Source of the DNA: Micromonospora humi | GTDB lineage: Bacteria > Actinomycetota > Actinomycetes > Mycobacteriales > Micromonosporaceae | Direction: 5' to 3' | NCBI RefSeq assembly: GCF_900090105.1 | Contig: NZ_FMDM01000003.1 | Coordinates: 372,001-436,000 of the forward strand | DNA: 64,000 bases | Part shown: piece after piece, positions 26,465-35,045 of the stretch | How positions within the stretch are numbered: position 1 is the first letter of the stretch | Layout of the letters: the number at the start of each line of letters is the position of its first letter | The notes under the pieces: model-generated | What the model was told of the DNA's origin: nothing | The model's input: only the letters and a program-made list of their open reading frames with translations | The model's database searches: none | Position numbers and translations under genes: made by a program

Positions 26465-27883
26465 CGGCTGCTCGGCCAGTGGCACGCGTTGCCCGGCCGC
26501 CGCCGCAGCCCCGACTACGTCGCGCTCGCCGCCGCCGTCCGGGGACTGCTCGCCGACGGCCGGCTCCCCCTCGGGGTACGCCTGCCGGCCGAGCGGGAAC
26601 TGGCCGAGGCGCTGCGGATCAGCCGGACCACCGTCACCGCCGCCTACCGGGAACTGCGCGAGAGCGGCCACCTGGCCAGCCGGCGCGGGGCGGGGAGCTG
26701 GACCATGCTGCCGGGCACCCACCGGGTGGCCAGCACCGGCCTGTGGACCCCGCTCGACGACCGGGACATGATCGACCTCGGGGTCGCCGCGCTGTCCGCC
26801 CCGCCGCAGCTCGTCCCGGCCGCCCGGGCGGCCGCCGAGGACCTGCCCCGCTATCTCGGCGGGGCCGGCTACCACCCGACCGGCATCATCGAGCTGCGCG
26901 AGGCGGTGGCGCGCGGCTACACCGAGCGCGGACTACCCACCAGCCCCGAGCAGATCATGGTCACCAGCGGCACCCAGCACGCGCTGGACCTGGTGCTGCG
27001 GCTGGCGCTGTCGCCCGGCGGCCCGGTGCTGGTGGAGTCGCCCACCTACCCCAACGCGCTCGCCGCGCTGGCGGCCCGTCGGGCCCGGATCACCACCCAC
27101 GGACTCTCCGACACCGGCTGGGACGCCGACCTGCTGCTCGGCAGCCTCCGGCAGACCCGGCCGAAGCTGGCGTACGTCATCCCGGAGTTCCACAACCCGA
27201 CCGGCCACCTGATGGCGGCCGACCTGCGCGAGCGGCTGGTCGGCACGGCCCACGCGGCCGGGACCGACCTGGTGGTCGACGAATCCTTCGTCGACCTGCC
27301 GCTGGACGGCACCCCGCTGCCGCCGCCGGTCGCGGTCTTCGACCGGCACTCCCGGGTGATCAGCATCGGCGGGATGAGCAAGCCCTACTGGGGCGGGCTG
27401 CGGATCGGCTGGGTACGCGCCTCCGCGCCCCAGGTGCAGCGGCTGGCCGCCGCCCGGGTCGGGGTGGACATGGCCAGCCCGGTGCTCGACCAGCTCGTCG
27501 CGGTGCACCTGCTCGCCCAGGCCCCCGCCATCGTCGCCGCGCGCCGGACGCAGCTCGCCGCCCAGCGCGACGCGCTCGTCGACGCGCTCGCCGAGCGGCT
27601 GCCCGACTGGCGGGTCACCGTGCCGCGCGGTGGCGTCACGCTCTGGGCCGAGCTGGACGGCCCGATCTCCAGCGCGCTGGCCCGGGCGGCCGAGGAGGTC
27701 GGCGTACGGCTGGCGCCCGGACCCCGGTTCGGCCTGGACGGCACGCTGGAGCGGTTCCTCCGGCTGCCCTTCACGCTGCCGGCCGCCGAGCTGGTGGAGG
27801 CGGTGGGCCGGCTCGCCGCGGTCCGCTACGACCTGGACCGGGCCGGCCGCCCGCAGTGGCGGGAGCCGAGCGTCATCGCCTGA
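26432..27883 (+). CDS. MocR-type PLP-dependent transcription factor (YczR-like)
   Basis: This 483-aa fusion has an N-terminal GntR winged helix (about 20-90, LPLGVRLPAERELAEALRISRTTV) and an aminotransferase-like fold I domain (about 115-470). MVTSGTQHALDLVL, PEFHNPTGHLM and VVDESFVDLPLDG are visible. The PLP lysine appears in IGGMSKPYWGGLRIGW. These regulators sense PLP or an amino donor. The divergent partner is a YczE-type membrane gene, the classical neighbour of YczR. GGGGAGAGG precedes ATG 26432. The open frame upstream crosses the promoter and is not coding. Confidence 0.9.
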   Translation: MTSQVRGVQLARLLGQWHALPGRRRSPDYVALAAAVRGLLADGRLPLGVRLPAERELAEALRISRTTVTAAYRELRESGHLASRRGAGSWTMLPGTHRVASTGLWTPLDDRDMIDLGVAALSAPPQLVPAARAAAEDLPRYLGGAGYHPTGIIELREAVARGYTERGLPTSPEQIMVTSGTQHALDLVLRLALSPGGPVLVESPTYPNALAALAARRARITTHGLSDTGWDADLLLGSLRQTRPKLAYVIPEFHNPTGHLMAADLRERLVGTAHAAGTDLVVDESFVDLPLDGTPLPPPVAVFDRHSRVISIGGMSKPYWGGLRIGWVRASAPQVQRLAAARVGVDMASPVLDQLVAVHLLAQAPAIVAARRTQLAAQRDALVDALAERLPDWRVTVPRGGVTLWAELDGPISSALARAAEEVGVRLAPGPRFGLDGTLERFLRLPFTLPAAELVEAVGRLAAVRYDLDRAGRPQWREPSVIA

Positions 27884-27942
27884 GCCGGCGCCCGTTCCGG
27901 TGGGGATCGGTGGAACCGGGCCGGTGGGCCGGCCGCGCCCCG

Positions 27943-27948
27943 CAGACT
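27943..27948 (+). promoter_or_regulatory. Possible leaderless -10 box of the LtrA gene
   Basis: CAGACT (27943-27948) is followed by 6 bases and GTG 27955. The first base deviates from TAnnnT, so this is a weaker candidate than the other leaderless boxes. Confidence 0.35.
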
Positions 27949-27954
27949 GCCCGG

Positions 27955-29262
27955 GTGGGGAAGCGGAACGACGCCCGCTGGTCGTGGGGGCTGCAGGCGG
28001 CCGCCCCGGGTTCCCGTACCACCCGGTTGGAACTCTTCTACGACCTGGTCTTCGTCTTCGCGTTCCTCAGCGTCACCACGCTGACCGCCACGGACCTGAC
28101 CCCGGTCAACCTCTACCGCTTCCTGCTGGTGCTGGCGCTGCTCTGGTGGTCGTGGACCGGGTTCGCCCGGGTGGGCAACGCCTGCCGCGCCGACCAGGGG
28201 ATGCTGCCGGTGGTCGGGTTCGTCACCGTGGCGGCCACGTTCCTGCTGGTGCTCAGCGCCCCCGGCGCGTTCCAGGACCGCCCGGGTGGCCTGCCCGGCC
28301 CGCTGGTCTTCGCCGGCTGCTACTTCGTGATCCGGATGGCCCAGCTGAGCGTCTTCGGCCGGGTGGACCGCGCCGACCCGACGCGCCGTCGGCGGTTCCT
28401 GACCCGCCTGCTGGTGCCGGCGATGGCCACCGCGCTGCTGGTGGTCGCCGGCACCGTGCCCGCCCGGCTGCCCGAGGCCCGGTTCGCGGTCGGGCTGCAA
28501 CTGGCGCTCTGGACGCTCGCGGTGCTGATCGAGTACGCGGTCGGCACCACGGTGGCCTGGCACTGGTGGGTGGTGGTGTCGGCCGGGCACTGGGCGGAGC
28601 GGCACGCGCTGATGGTGCTCGTCGCCCTGGGCGAGTCGATCATCGCGCTCGGGCTCGGCCCGAAGACCGGGCTGCCGCTGACCGGCCCGGTGGCGGCGGC
28701 CGCGTTGCTCGGCATCCTCGTCGTGGCGGCGCTCTGGTGGGTCTACTTCGACACGCTGGCGTTCGCGCTGGAGCAGGCGTTGCATCACGCCCGCGACCGG
28801 ACCGCCCGACTGCGACTGGCCCGCGCGGTCTACACGTTCCTGCACCTGCCGATGACCACCGGGACGATCCTCTACGCGCTGGGCCTCAAGGACCTGCTGG
28901 CCGAGGTCGCCGACCCGGCCACCCCGACCTGGGGGTGGGCGTTGGGCGGCTTCTGGGGCGGCGTGCTCTACGGCGGCGTGGCCCTCTACCTGCTCAGCAT
29001 CGTCGGTTGCTGGTGGCTGGCGGTGCGGGAGGTGCACCGGCCGCTGCTGGTCGCGGTGGGCGCGCTCGTCGCGTCCACCCCGATCGCGTTCCGGGTGCCG
29101 GAGGTGGCCGCGTTGGGGGTGCTGGCGCTGCTGACCGCCGCCGGGGTGGCGTGGGAGACCCGCAGTGAGAACGGCCGGCGGCGGCGGGTGCGCCAGCTCG
29201 CGCTGGAGGAACAGCTCGCCGCCGAGGCCGAGCAGAGCCGGTGGCGGCGGGAACACCTGTGA
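27955..29262 (+). CDS. LtrA-family membrane protein (low temperature requirement A)
   Basis: This 435-aa protein has about ten hydrophobic helices. The LtrA family hallmark TRLELFYDLVFVFAFLSVTTLT is split near residues 22-43. HWAERHALMVLVALGESIIALG is the second conserved block, with its Glu-Ser pair. The family was named from a Listeria cold-growth mutant; its biochemical role is unknown. GTG 27955 is the nearest start to the conserved region. The C-terminus is charged (about 400-435). It converges on the acyl-CoA synthetase gene, with a strong terminator between. Confidence 0.88.
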   Translation: MGKRNDARWSWGLQAAAPGSRTTRLELFYDLVFVFAFLSVTTLTATDLTPVNLYRFLLVLALLWWSWTGFARVGNACRADQGMLPVVGFVTVAATFLLVLSAPGAFQDRPGGLPGPLVFAGCYFVIRMAQLSVFGRVDRADPTRRRRFLTRLLVPAMATALLVVAGTVPARLPEARFAVGLQLALWTLAVLIEYAVGTTVAWHWWVVVSAGHWAERHALMVLVALGESIIALGLGPKTGLPLTGPVAAAALLGILVVAALWWVYFDTLAFALEQALHHARDRTARLRLARAVYTFLHLPMTTGTILYALGLKDLLAEVADPATPTWGWALGGFWGGVLYGGVALYLLSIVGCWWLAVREVHRPLLVAVGALVASTPIAFRVPEVAALGVLALLTAAGVAWETRSENGRRRRVRQLALEEQLAAEAEQSRWRREHL

Positions 29263-29268
29263 CCGGTC

Positions 29269-29312
29269 CCGCGCGGGCCGTGCCCCGGGACGGTGGGGCA
29301 CGGCCCGCGCGG
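29269..29312. terminator. Perfect 18-bp bidirectional terminator hairpin
   Basis: CCGCGCGGGCCGTGCCCC (29269-29286) and its exact complement (29295-29312) form an uninterrupted 18-bp stem with an 8-nt loop. It sits 6 bases after the LtrA stop and 13 before the end of the convergent acyl-CoA synthetase gene, so it can stop both transcripts. Confidence 0.8.
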
Positions 29313-29325
29313 CGCCGGAGGCGGG

Positions 29326-31152
29326 CTACAGCTCGGCGAGCGTGCCCTCGTACATCTTGTCGATCTCGCCGGCGAAGTTGGTCTCCACGCTGCGGCGCTT
29401 GATCTTCAGCGACGGGGTGACCTCGCCGTCGGCGATGGTGAGGTCGCGGGGGAGGATCGTCACCTTCTTGATCGTCTCCCAGCGGTTGAGCTTGGCGTTC
29501 AGCTCCGCCACGTAGCCCTCGACCATCTCCTGCGCCTCCGGCGAGGTGACGATCGTGGTGTAGTCACTGCCCTCCAGCCGGGTGCCGGCGGCCCACGCCT
29601 GGATCGCGTCCGGGTCCAGCGTCACCAGCATGGTGCAGTAGTTGCGGGCCTGCCCGATCACCACCGCCTGCGAGGTGTAGGGACAGACGGCCTTGAACAC
29701 GCCCTCGATGTGCGACGGCGCCACGTACTTGCCGCCGGACGTCTTGACCAGGTCCTTCTTGCGGTCGGTGATGCGCAGGTAGCCGTCGTCGTCGAGGGTG
29801 CCGATGTCGCCGGTGCGGAAGAACCCGTCGTCGGTGAACGCCTCCGCGGTCTCCCCGGGCAGGTTGTGGTAGCCGCGCATGACCGGGCGGCCGCGGACCA
29901 GGATCTCGCCGTCGGTGTCGATCCGGCACTCCAGGTCGCCCATGGCGCGACCCACACTGCCGATCTTGAGCCCGTCGGGCGGGTTGACGAACGCGCCGGC
30001 ACTGGTCTCGGTGAGGCCGTACCCCTCCGAGATGGGCAGGTTGGCGGCGGCGAAGAAGGTGGCGATCTCCGCGCTCAGCGGCGCCGCGCCGGACACCAGG
30101 ACCCGCATCCGGCCGCCGAGGCGCGCCTGGAGCTTGCTGAAGACCAGCTTCTCGGCCAGCCCGTACTTCAGCCGCAGCCCGGCCGGGACCGGCTTGCCGG
30201 CCTGCTCCAGGGCGACCTTCTCCTTGCCGACCGCGACCCCCCAGGCGAAGATCTTCGCCTTCGCGCCGCCGGCGGACTGCGCCGTGGTCACCGCCTTGTT
30301 GTAGACCTTCTCGAAGACCCGCGGCGCGCCGCACATCAGCGTCGGCCGGACCACGCCGAGCAGCTCGACCAGCTTGTCCACCCGGCCGTCGACGTAGGTG
30401 GGCAGCCCGACGTGGGTGGCGCCGCAGAGCAGCGTCTTGCCGAACGAGTGGGACAGCGGCAGCCACAGGTATTGCAGGTCGTCGACGCGCAGCAGGCCCA
30501 GCTCGGCCTGCGCCACGCCCTCCCAGCACCAGCCGCCGTGCAGCAGCTCCACGCCCTTGGGCCGCCCGGTGGTGCCCGAGGTGTAGATCAGCGTGGCCAG
30601 GTGGTCCGGGCCGATGCCGGCGACCAGGCGGTCGACCAGGTCGGGCTCGGCGGCCAGTGCGGCGGCGCCGCGCTCCTCCAGCTCGGCGAGGGTGAGCTGG
30701 GGTACGCCGGCGGCCGGGTCGGGCGCGCCGTCGAGCAGCACCACGTGGGTCAGCGCCGGCAGTTCCGCGCCGGCGATCTTCGCCGCCTGGGCCGGGTTCT
30801 CCGCGAACAGCACGCGCGAGCCCGAGTCGGCCAGGATGTAGACCGCGTCCTCCGGCTCGGTGGTGGGGTAGACGGTCGTGGTGGCCCCGCCGGCGCACAT
30901 CACGCCGAAGTCCGCGAGGACCCACTCCAGGCGCGTGTTGGCCAGGATCGCCACCGGGTCCTCGAGGCCCACACCGAGCCCGTGCAGCCCGGCCGCGATG
31001 GCCTTGGCCCGCTGCCCGACCTGCTCCCACGTCAGCCAGACCGGGCCCGAGTCGTCCTGGGCGGGGTGGGCGAACGCGTGCCGGTCGGGGGAATCCGCCA
31101 CGCGCTTGAGGAACATGTCCGGTACGGAACGGTACGGTACATCGAGAGCCAT
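29326..31152 (-). CDS. Long-chain acyl-CoA synthetase (FadD15-like)
   Basis: This 608-aa ANL-superfamily enzyme activates long-chain fatty acids to acyl-AMP and then acyl-CoA. The P-loop LIYTSGTTGRPKGVEL, the A5 motif GYGLTETSAGAF, the RTGDIGTLDDDGYLRITDR hinge and the DLVKTSGGKYVAPSHIE block are all present. The insertion pattern and length match the actinobacterial FadD15 / bacterial FAA1-like group. ATG 31152 has GAAGGCGG upstream. It stands alone on the minus strand; the next minus gene upstream is the terpene synthase, 117 bases away. Confidence 0.93.
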   Translation of the reverse strand: MALDVPYRSVPDMFLKRVADSPDRHAFAHPAQDDSGPVWLTWEQVGQRAKAIAAGLHGLGVGLEDPVAILANTRLEWVLADFGVMCAGGATTTVYPTTEPEDAVYILADSGSRVLFAENPAQAAKIAGAELPALTHVVLLDGAPDPAAGVPQLTLAELEERGAAALAAEPDLVDRLVAGIGPDHLATLIYTSGTTGRPKGVELLHGGWCWEGVAQAELGLLRVDDLQYLWLPLSHSFGKTLLCGATHVGLPTYVDGRVDKLVELLGVVRPTLMCGAPRVFEKVYNKAVTTAQSAGGAKAKIFAWGVAVGKEKVALEQAGKPVPAGLRLKYGLAEKLVFSKLQARLGGRMRVLVSGAAPLSAEIATFFAAANLPISEGYGLTETSAGAFVNPPDGLKIGSVGRAMGDLECRIDTDGEILVRGRPVMRGYHNLPGETAEAFTDDGFFRTGDIGTLDDDGYLRITDRKKDLVKTSGGKYVAPSHIEGVFKAVCPYTSQAVVIGQARNYCTMLVTLDPDAIQAWAAGTRLEGSDYTTIVTSPEAQEMVEGYVAELNAKLNRWETIKKVTILPRDLTIADGEVTPSLKIKRRSVETNFAGEIDKMYEGTLAEL

Positions 31153-31269
31153 CGTGGTAGCCGCCTTCAGGGGTGGAGGGACGTGACGGGGGTCACGCCG
31201 GTCTGCGGTTACCGAAGAGTATTGCGTGCACCCGGCCAGCGGCTAGTGCGGAACGGCCAGGGTGTCGGC

Positions 31270-32220
31270 TCAGGCGTACCGGGCGGCGGCGCGGGACCAG
31301 TCGTAGGTGGCCCGGATCCAGTCCCGCCGGGTGGCCAGGAACGCGCGCACGCCGTCGTCGGCGCCGGCGGCCAGCGCCGCGTCGCGCTCCGCGTACGCGG
31401 CGAGCGCCGCGTTGAACCGGGCGGCCGCCGCGCGCAGCGCCGCCTCCTCCCCCTGCCCGGTCTCGCCCGCGATCGTGGTGACCAGGTTGTGCGTCGCCGG
31501 GGCGAGGCCGCGCTCCTTGTCGTACGAGAACAGGTCGTTGCACCAGCACACCAGGTCGGTGGCGAGGGCGTCCAGGGCGGCCAGCGCCGGATCGGCCCGC
31601 CGGGCGGGACCCTGTCGTGCCGGGCTCGCCAGGTCGGTCACCGTGAAGCTGGGCCGGACGCCACCGGTGTGCCGGCGCATCTGCACGTACTCGGCCACCC
31701 CGGGCACCCGCCGGTGCTCCCGGTTGGCCGCCTCCCAGAGCAGCGCCAGCAGGTATTCACGCAGCTGGCTGACCAGGCGGAGCAGCAGCGCGGGGCGCTG
31801 CGCCTCGCGGGCCCGCCGGCACAGGTCGTGCAGGGCCACCGCGAGCGGGCCGGCGTCGGTCGGGGCGGACCCGGCCGGGTCGCCGTGCCGGTCGAGCACG
31901 GTCAGCAGCGCCGCCACGGTGGGGGCCAGCCGGGTGGGGTCGACGCCGAGGTCGTCGTCGTCGCAGGCGTCGTCCACCACGAACAGCCAGTTGATCAGGT
32001 CGGTGAGCAGGCGCAGGCCGGCGAGGGGCGCCTCCGGGCAGGCCCGGCCGGCCAACTCGGCGGCGTGCGCGCCGGCCAGCCGGCGCTGGCCGGCCGGATC
32101 ACCGACCAGGCCGAGGTCGCGTGCCCACCCGGCGCTCTCCGCGGCGACCCGGTCCACGGCGGGATGCCGCCGCGCCGGGAAGGGCGGCTCGTGCAGTGCC
32201 GAGAGCGCGAAGCCACGCAT
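31270..32220 (-). CDS. Class I terpene synthase
   Basis: This 316-aa isoprenoid cyclase ionises an allylic diphosphate with three magnesium ions. The acidic motif is DDACDDDD (83-90). The pyrophosphate-sensing Arg182 sits in EYVQMRRHTGG. The NSE triad is complete in NDLFSYDKE (228-236: Asn228, Ser232, Glu236), and the C-terminal RY pair closes TYDWSRAAARY. These features fit bacterial sesqui- or diterpene cyclases; I cannot name the product. No prenyltransferase or P450 lies beside it. ATG 32220 lacks a strong ribosome site. Confidence 0.9.
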   Translation of the reverse strand: MRGFALSALHEPPFPARRHPAVDRVAAESAGWARDLGLVGDPAGQRRLAGAHAAELAGRACPEAPLAGLRLLTDLINWLFVVDDACDDDDLGVDPTRLAPTVAALLTVLDRHGDPAGSAPTDAGPLAVALHDLCRRAREAQRPALLLRLVSQLREYLLALLWEAANREHRRVPGVAEYVQMRRHTGGVRPSFTVTDLASPARQGPARRADPALAALDALATDLVCWCNDLFSYDKERGLAPATHNLVTTIAGETGQGEEAALRAAAARFNAALAAYAERDAALAAGADDGVRAFLATRRDWIRATYDWSRAAARYA

Positions 32221-32301
32221 CCCTGCCCCCTGTCCGCCGCCCGTGAGGCCGGGTGGCGGGCAGGAGCGTACGTCAGAGGAAATCGGTATTCATCGTTGGG
32301 A

Positions 32302-32316
32302 TGTGCATTTTGCACA
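32302..32316. promoter_or_regulatory. Inverted repeat TGTGCA-TTT-TGCACA upstream of the terpene synthase
   Basis: A perfect 6-3-6 inverted repeat lies 82 bases upstream of the terpene synthase start, within a relatively AT-rich spot of the 126-base gap. It also lies close to the 3' end of the next minus-strand gene. It looks like a regulator binding site, but no regulator can be assigned. Confidence 0.4.
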
Positions 32317-32346
32317 ATAAGCCGGTCACCGTTCGCACACGCTCGG

Positions 32347-32976
32347 TCAGAAGCCCAGCTCGGCGGCGCGCAACCGGTCCGCGGCCCCGACCGGGCCGTC
32401 CACCTGCACCCGGGCCACCCGCTGCCGGCCGCTGAGGAACAGGATCAGCTCGCCCGGCGCGCCCACCAGCCGCAGCCGCTCGCCGCCCCGCCCGACCCGC
32501 AGCTCGCCGTGCCCCGGCGCCTGCACCAGCACCTCGGCGGGGAACCGCCGCAGCGCCATCCGCGCCAGCAGGGTGACCCGCTTCCAGAGCATCGCCTGCT
32601 GGCCGGCCGGGAGGTCGCGCGGGCGCCAGCCGGGTCGGCCCCGCCGCACGTCCTCGTGGTGGATGAAGAACTCCACGCCGTTGGCCAGCTCGTCGGTGAG
32701 CGGATTGCTCACCGGGCTCCACACCGGCGGACGGCGGACCCGGTCGACCAGGTCGGCGTACGGGCCGGCGGCGACGCGCAGGCGCACCGCCTCGCCGTGG
32801 CCGCGCAGCGGCGGCAGCAGGATGCCGCCGGCCGCGTCCGGCCGGCGCTCCCGCACCAGCAGGTGCGCCGCCAGGTCACGGGTGGTCCAACCCTCGTTGA
32901 CCGTCGGCGCGTCGGGTCCGAGTTCCAGCATCAGGTCGGCGAGCGCCTCGCGCTCCGCCCGGGCGTACCGCGGCAT
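32347..32976 (-). CDS. TIGR03085-type mycothiol/maleylpyruvate isomerase-like protein
   Basis: This 209-aa DinB-like four-helix protein belongs to the actinobacterial group TIGR03085, related to mycothiol-dependent maleylpyruvate isomerase. The N-terminal block is PTVNEGWTTRDLAAHLLVRERRPDA with the first metal-ligand histidine. VEFFIHHEDVRRGRPGWRPR supplies further His and acidic residues. A substrate is not known. ATG 32976 is 6 bases after TACGAT on the minus strand, fitting a leaderless mRNA. Confidence 0.85.
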   Translation of the reverse strand: MPRYARAEREALADLMLELGPDAPTVNEGWTTRDLAAHLLVRERRPDAAGGILLPPLRGHGEAVRLRVAAGPYADLVDRVRRPPVWSPVSNPLTDELANGVEFFIHHEDVRRGRPGWRPRDLPAGQQAMLWKRVTLLARMALRRFPAEVLVQAPGHGELRVGRGGERLRLVGAPGELILFLSGRQRVARVQVDGPVGAADRLRAAELGF

Positions 32977-32982
32977 GGCCCG

Positions 32983-32988
32983 ATCGTA
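32983..32988 (-). promoter_or_regulatory. Leaderless -10 box of the TIGR03085-type gene
   Basis: On the minus strand TACGAT is followed by 6 bases and ATG 32976. The box sits within repeated CCGATCGG-type palindromes (32979-33007), which could bind a regulator. Confidence 0.5.
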
Positions 32989-33146
32989 GGCCCGATCGGG
33001 CCGATCGGCGCGGCGCGGCCGGCGCGGCGGCGGTGGCCGCCGCGCCGGGGGTCGACCAACGGCACACGGTCCGTGGGAACGTGACGGCGGACATATCCCG
33101 GCCGGTCGGCGGACGTGGCGTCGAGCGGTAAGGATGGGGGAGAAAA

Positions 33147-35045
33147 GTGCGGCTTACGGCGGGGGAGAGCGTGGCGAGCGGGACAAGTCGGGACGTGCTC
33201 GGCAGGGGGCTCCGGGTGCTGGGCCGGGCGATCCGGGAACAACCCCGGATCTTCGCGGTGGCGGTCACCGGCAGTGTGCTCTTCGGCCTCCTCGTGATCG
33301 CCAGCGCGTACGTGATCGGCGGCGTGGTCGGCGAGGTGGTGGTGCCGGCGGTCGAGCGCGGCGCGGTGCCCACCGGCGCGCTCGCGCTCGCCGCGGCGGC
33401 GCTGTTCGGGATCAGCGTGCTGCGGGTGGTCGGCATCTTCGGCCGCCGCCTCGGCGCCGGCTACATGCAGTACCGGCTCCAGGCCGCCTACCGCCGTCGG
33501 GTGACCCGCCGCTACCTGGACCTGCCGCTGGCCTGGCACCACCGCAACTCCACCGGCACGTTGCTGTCCAACGCCAACTCCGACGTGGAGGCGGCCTGGT
33601 ATCCGATCGCGCCGCTGCCGTTCGCGGTCGGCACGCTGGTGATGCTGGTCGGCGCCGTCGCCTCGCTGTTCCTCACCGACTGGGCACTCGCCCTGGTCGG
33701 TCTCGCCGTCTTCCCCGCGCTGTTCGCGCTCAACGTGGTCTACTCCCGCCGGATGGCGCCCCGGCAGGCCCGCGCCCAGCGACTGCGCGCCGAGGTCAGC
33801 GGCATCGCGCACGAGAGCTTCGACGGCGCGCTGGTGGTCAAGACCATGGGCCGCGAGTCGCAGGAGACGGCCCGCTTCGCGGCCCGCGCCGGTGAGCTGC
33901 GCGACGCGCTGATCTCCGTCGGCCGGCTGCGCGGCGTCTTCGACCCGATGCTGGAGACGCTGCCCAGCCTCGGCACGCTCGCCGTGCTGGTGGTCGGCGC
34001 GATCCGGCTCCGGCAGGGCGCGATCACCGTGACCGAGCTGGTCAGCGTGGCGTTCCTGTTCACCGTGCTGGCGTTCCCGGTGCGGGCCATCGGCTGGGTG
34101 CTGGCCGAGCTGCCGCGCAGCGTCGCCGGCTGGGACCGGGTCCGCCGGGTCCTCGACGCCACCGGCGAGATGCCGTACGGCGACGTGACGCTCGACCCGG
34201 CCACCCGGGCGCCGGCCACGCTGGGCTTCGACGACGTCCACTTCTCCTACGAGCCGGCCGAGGCGCACCTGCCCGGCGCGGAGGTGCTCGGCGAGGTGAC
34301 CTTCACGGTGCCGGCCGGGAAGACGGTCGCCCTGGTCGGGCCGACGGGCGCCGGCAAGTCCACCATCACGTCGCTGGCCGTGCGCCTGGTCGACCCGGAC
34401 CGCGGCCGGGTCACGCTGGACGGCGTCGACGTGCGCGACCTGACCGCCGCCTCGCTCGCCGCCACCGTTGCGCTGGTGGCCCAGGTGCCGTTCGTCTTCG
34501 ACGACACGGTCCGGGCCAACATCACGCTCGACCGGGCCGGCATCGGCGACGACGAGGTGTGGGCGGCGCTGCGGCTGGCCGAGGCGGACGGCTTCGTCGC
34601 CGCGCTGCCGGACGGGCTGGACACCATGGTCGGCGAGCGGGGCACCTCGCTCTCCGGCGGGCAACGGCAGCGGCTCACGCTGGCCCGGGCGCTCGCCGGC
34701 CGGCCCCGACTGCTGGTGCTCGACGACGCCACCAGCGCCGTCGATCCCCGGGTCGAGGCGGCCATCCTGGCCGGCCTGCGCGCCCCGGCCGACGGTGGCG
34801 CGCCCGCGTCGATCCTGGTGGTGGCGTACCGCCGGGCCACCATCGCGCTCGCCGACGAGGTGATCTACGTGGAGCAGGGCCGGGTGATCGCGCGCGGCAC
34901 CCACCCCGAGCTGCTGGCCACCGTGTCCGGGTACGCCGACCTGGTCACCGCGTACGAGCAGGCCGAGCAGGAGCGCGAGCAGAACCGCACGTACGACGAG
35001 GTCACGCCGATGACCTCCGGCCTGGAGATCGAGGTGGACCGGTGA
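33147..35045 (+). CDS. ABC exporter half-transporter with degenerate ATPase site
   Basis: This 632-aa protein has six transmembrane helices (about 30-330) and a C-terminal nucleotide-binding domain. Walker A is GPTGAGKST and the signature LSGGQRQ is canonical. However, the Walker B reads LLVLDDATSAVD (Asp instead of catalytic Glu), and the H-loop is VAYRRAT (Tyr instead of His). So its own ATP site should be slow or inactive. With the partner at 35042 it would form an asymmetric heterodimer exporting an unknown, probably lipophilic, compound. GTG 33147 and GTG 33171 are both possible starts with purine-rich sites. Confidence 0.9.
   Translation: MRLTAGESVASGTSRDVLGRGLRVLGRAIREQPRIFAVAVTGSVLFGLLVIASAYVIGGVVGEVVVPAVERGAVPTGALALAAAALFGISVLRVVGIFGRRLGAGYMQYRLQAAYRRRVTRRYLDLPLAWHHRNSTGTLLSNANSDVEAAWYPIAPLPFAVGTLVMLVGAVASLFLTDWALALVGLAVFPALFALNVVYSRRMAPRQARAQRLRAEVSGIAHESFDGALVVKTMGRESQETARFAARAGELRDALISVGRLRGVFDPMLETLPSLGTLAVLVVGAIRLRQGAITVTELVSVAFLFTVLAFPVRAIGWVLAELPRSVAGWDRVRRVLDATGEMPYGDVTLDPATRAPATLGFDDVHFSYEPAEAHLPGAEVLGEVTFTVPAGKTVALVGPTGAGKSTITSLAVRLVDPDRGRVTLDGVDVRDLTAASLAATVALVAQVPFVFDDTVRANITLDRAGIGDDEVWAALRLAEADGFVAALPDGLDTMVGERGTSLSGGQRQRLTLARALAGRPRLLVLDDATSAVDPRVEAAILAGLRAPADGGAPASILVVAYRRATIALADEVIYVEQGRVIARGTHPELLATVSGYADLVTAYEQAEQEREQNRTYDEVTPMTSGLEIEVDR

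Noticed and set aside
32979..33007. CCGATCGG repeats as a mobile-element end
   Set aside because: The repeats are short palindromes around a promoter; no paired end or target duplication was found.
29293..33084. 1263-codon plus-strand open frame opposite the acyl-CoA synthetase and terpene synthase
   Set aside because: It crosses three well-supported minus-strand genes and their gaps, has biased composition and no domains.
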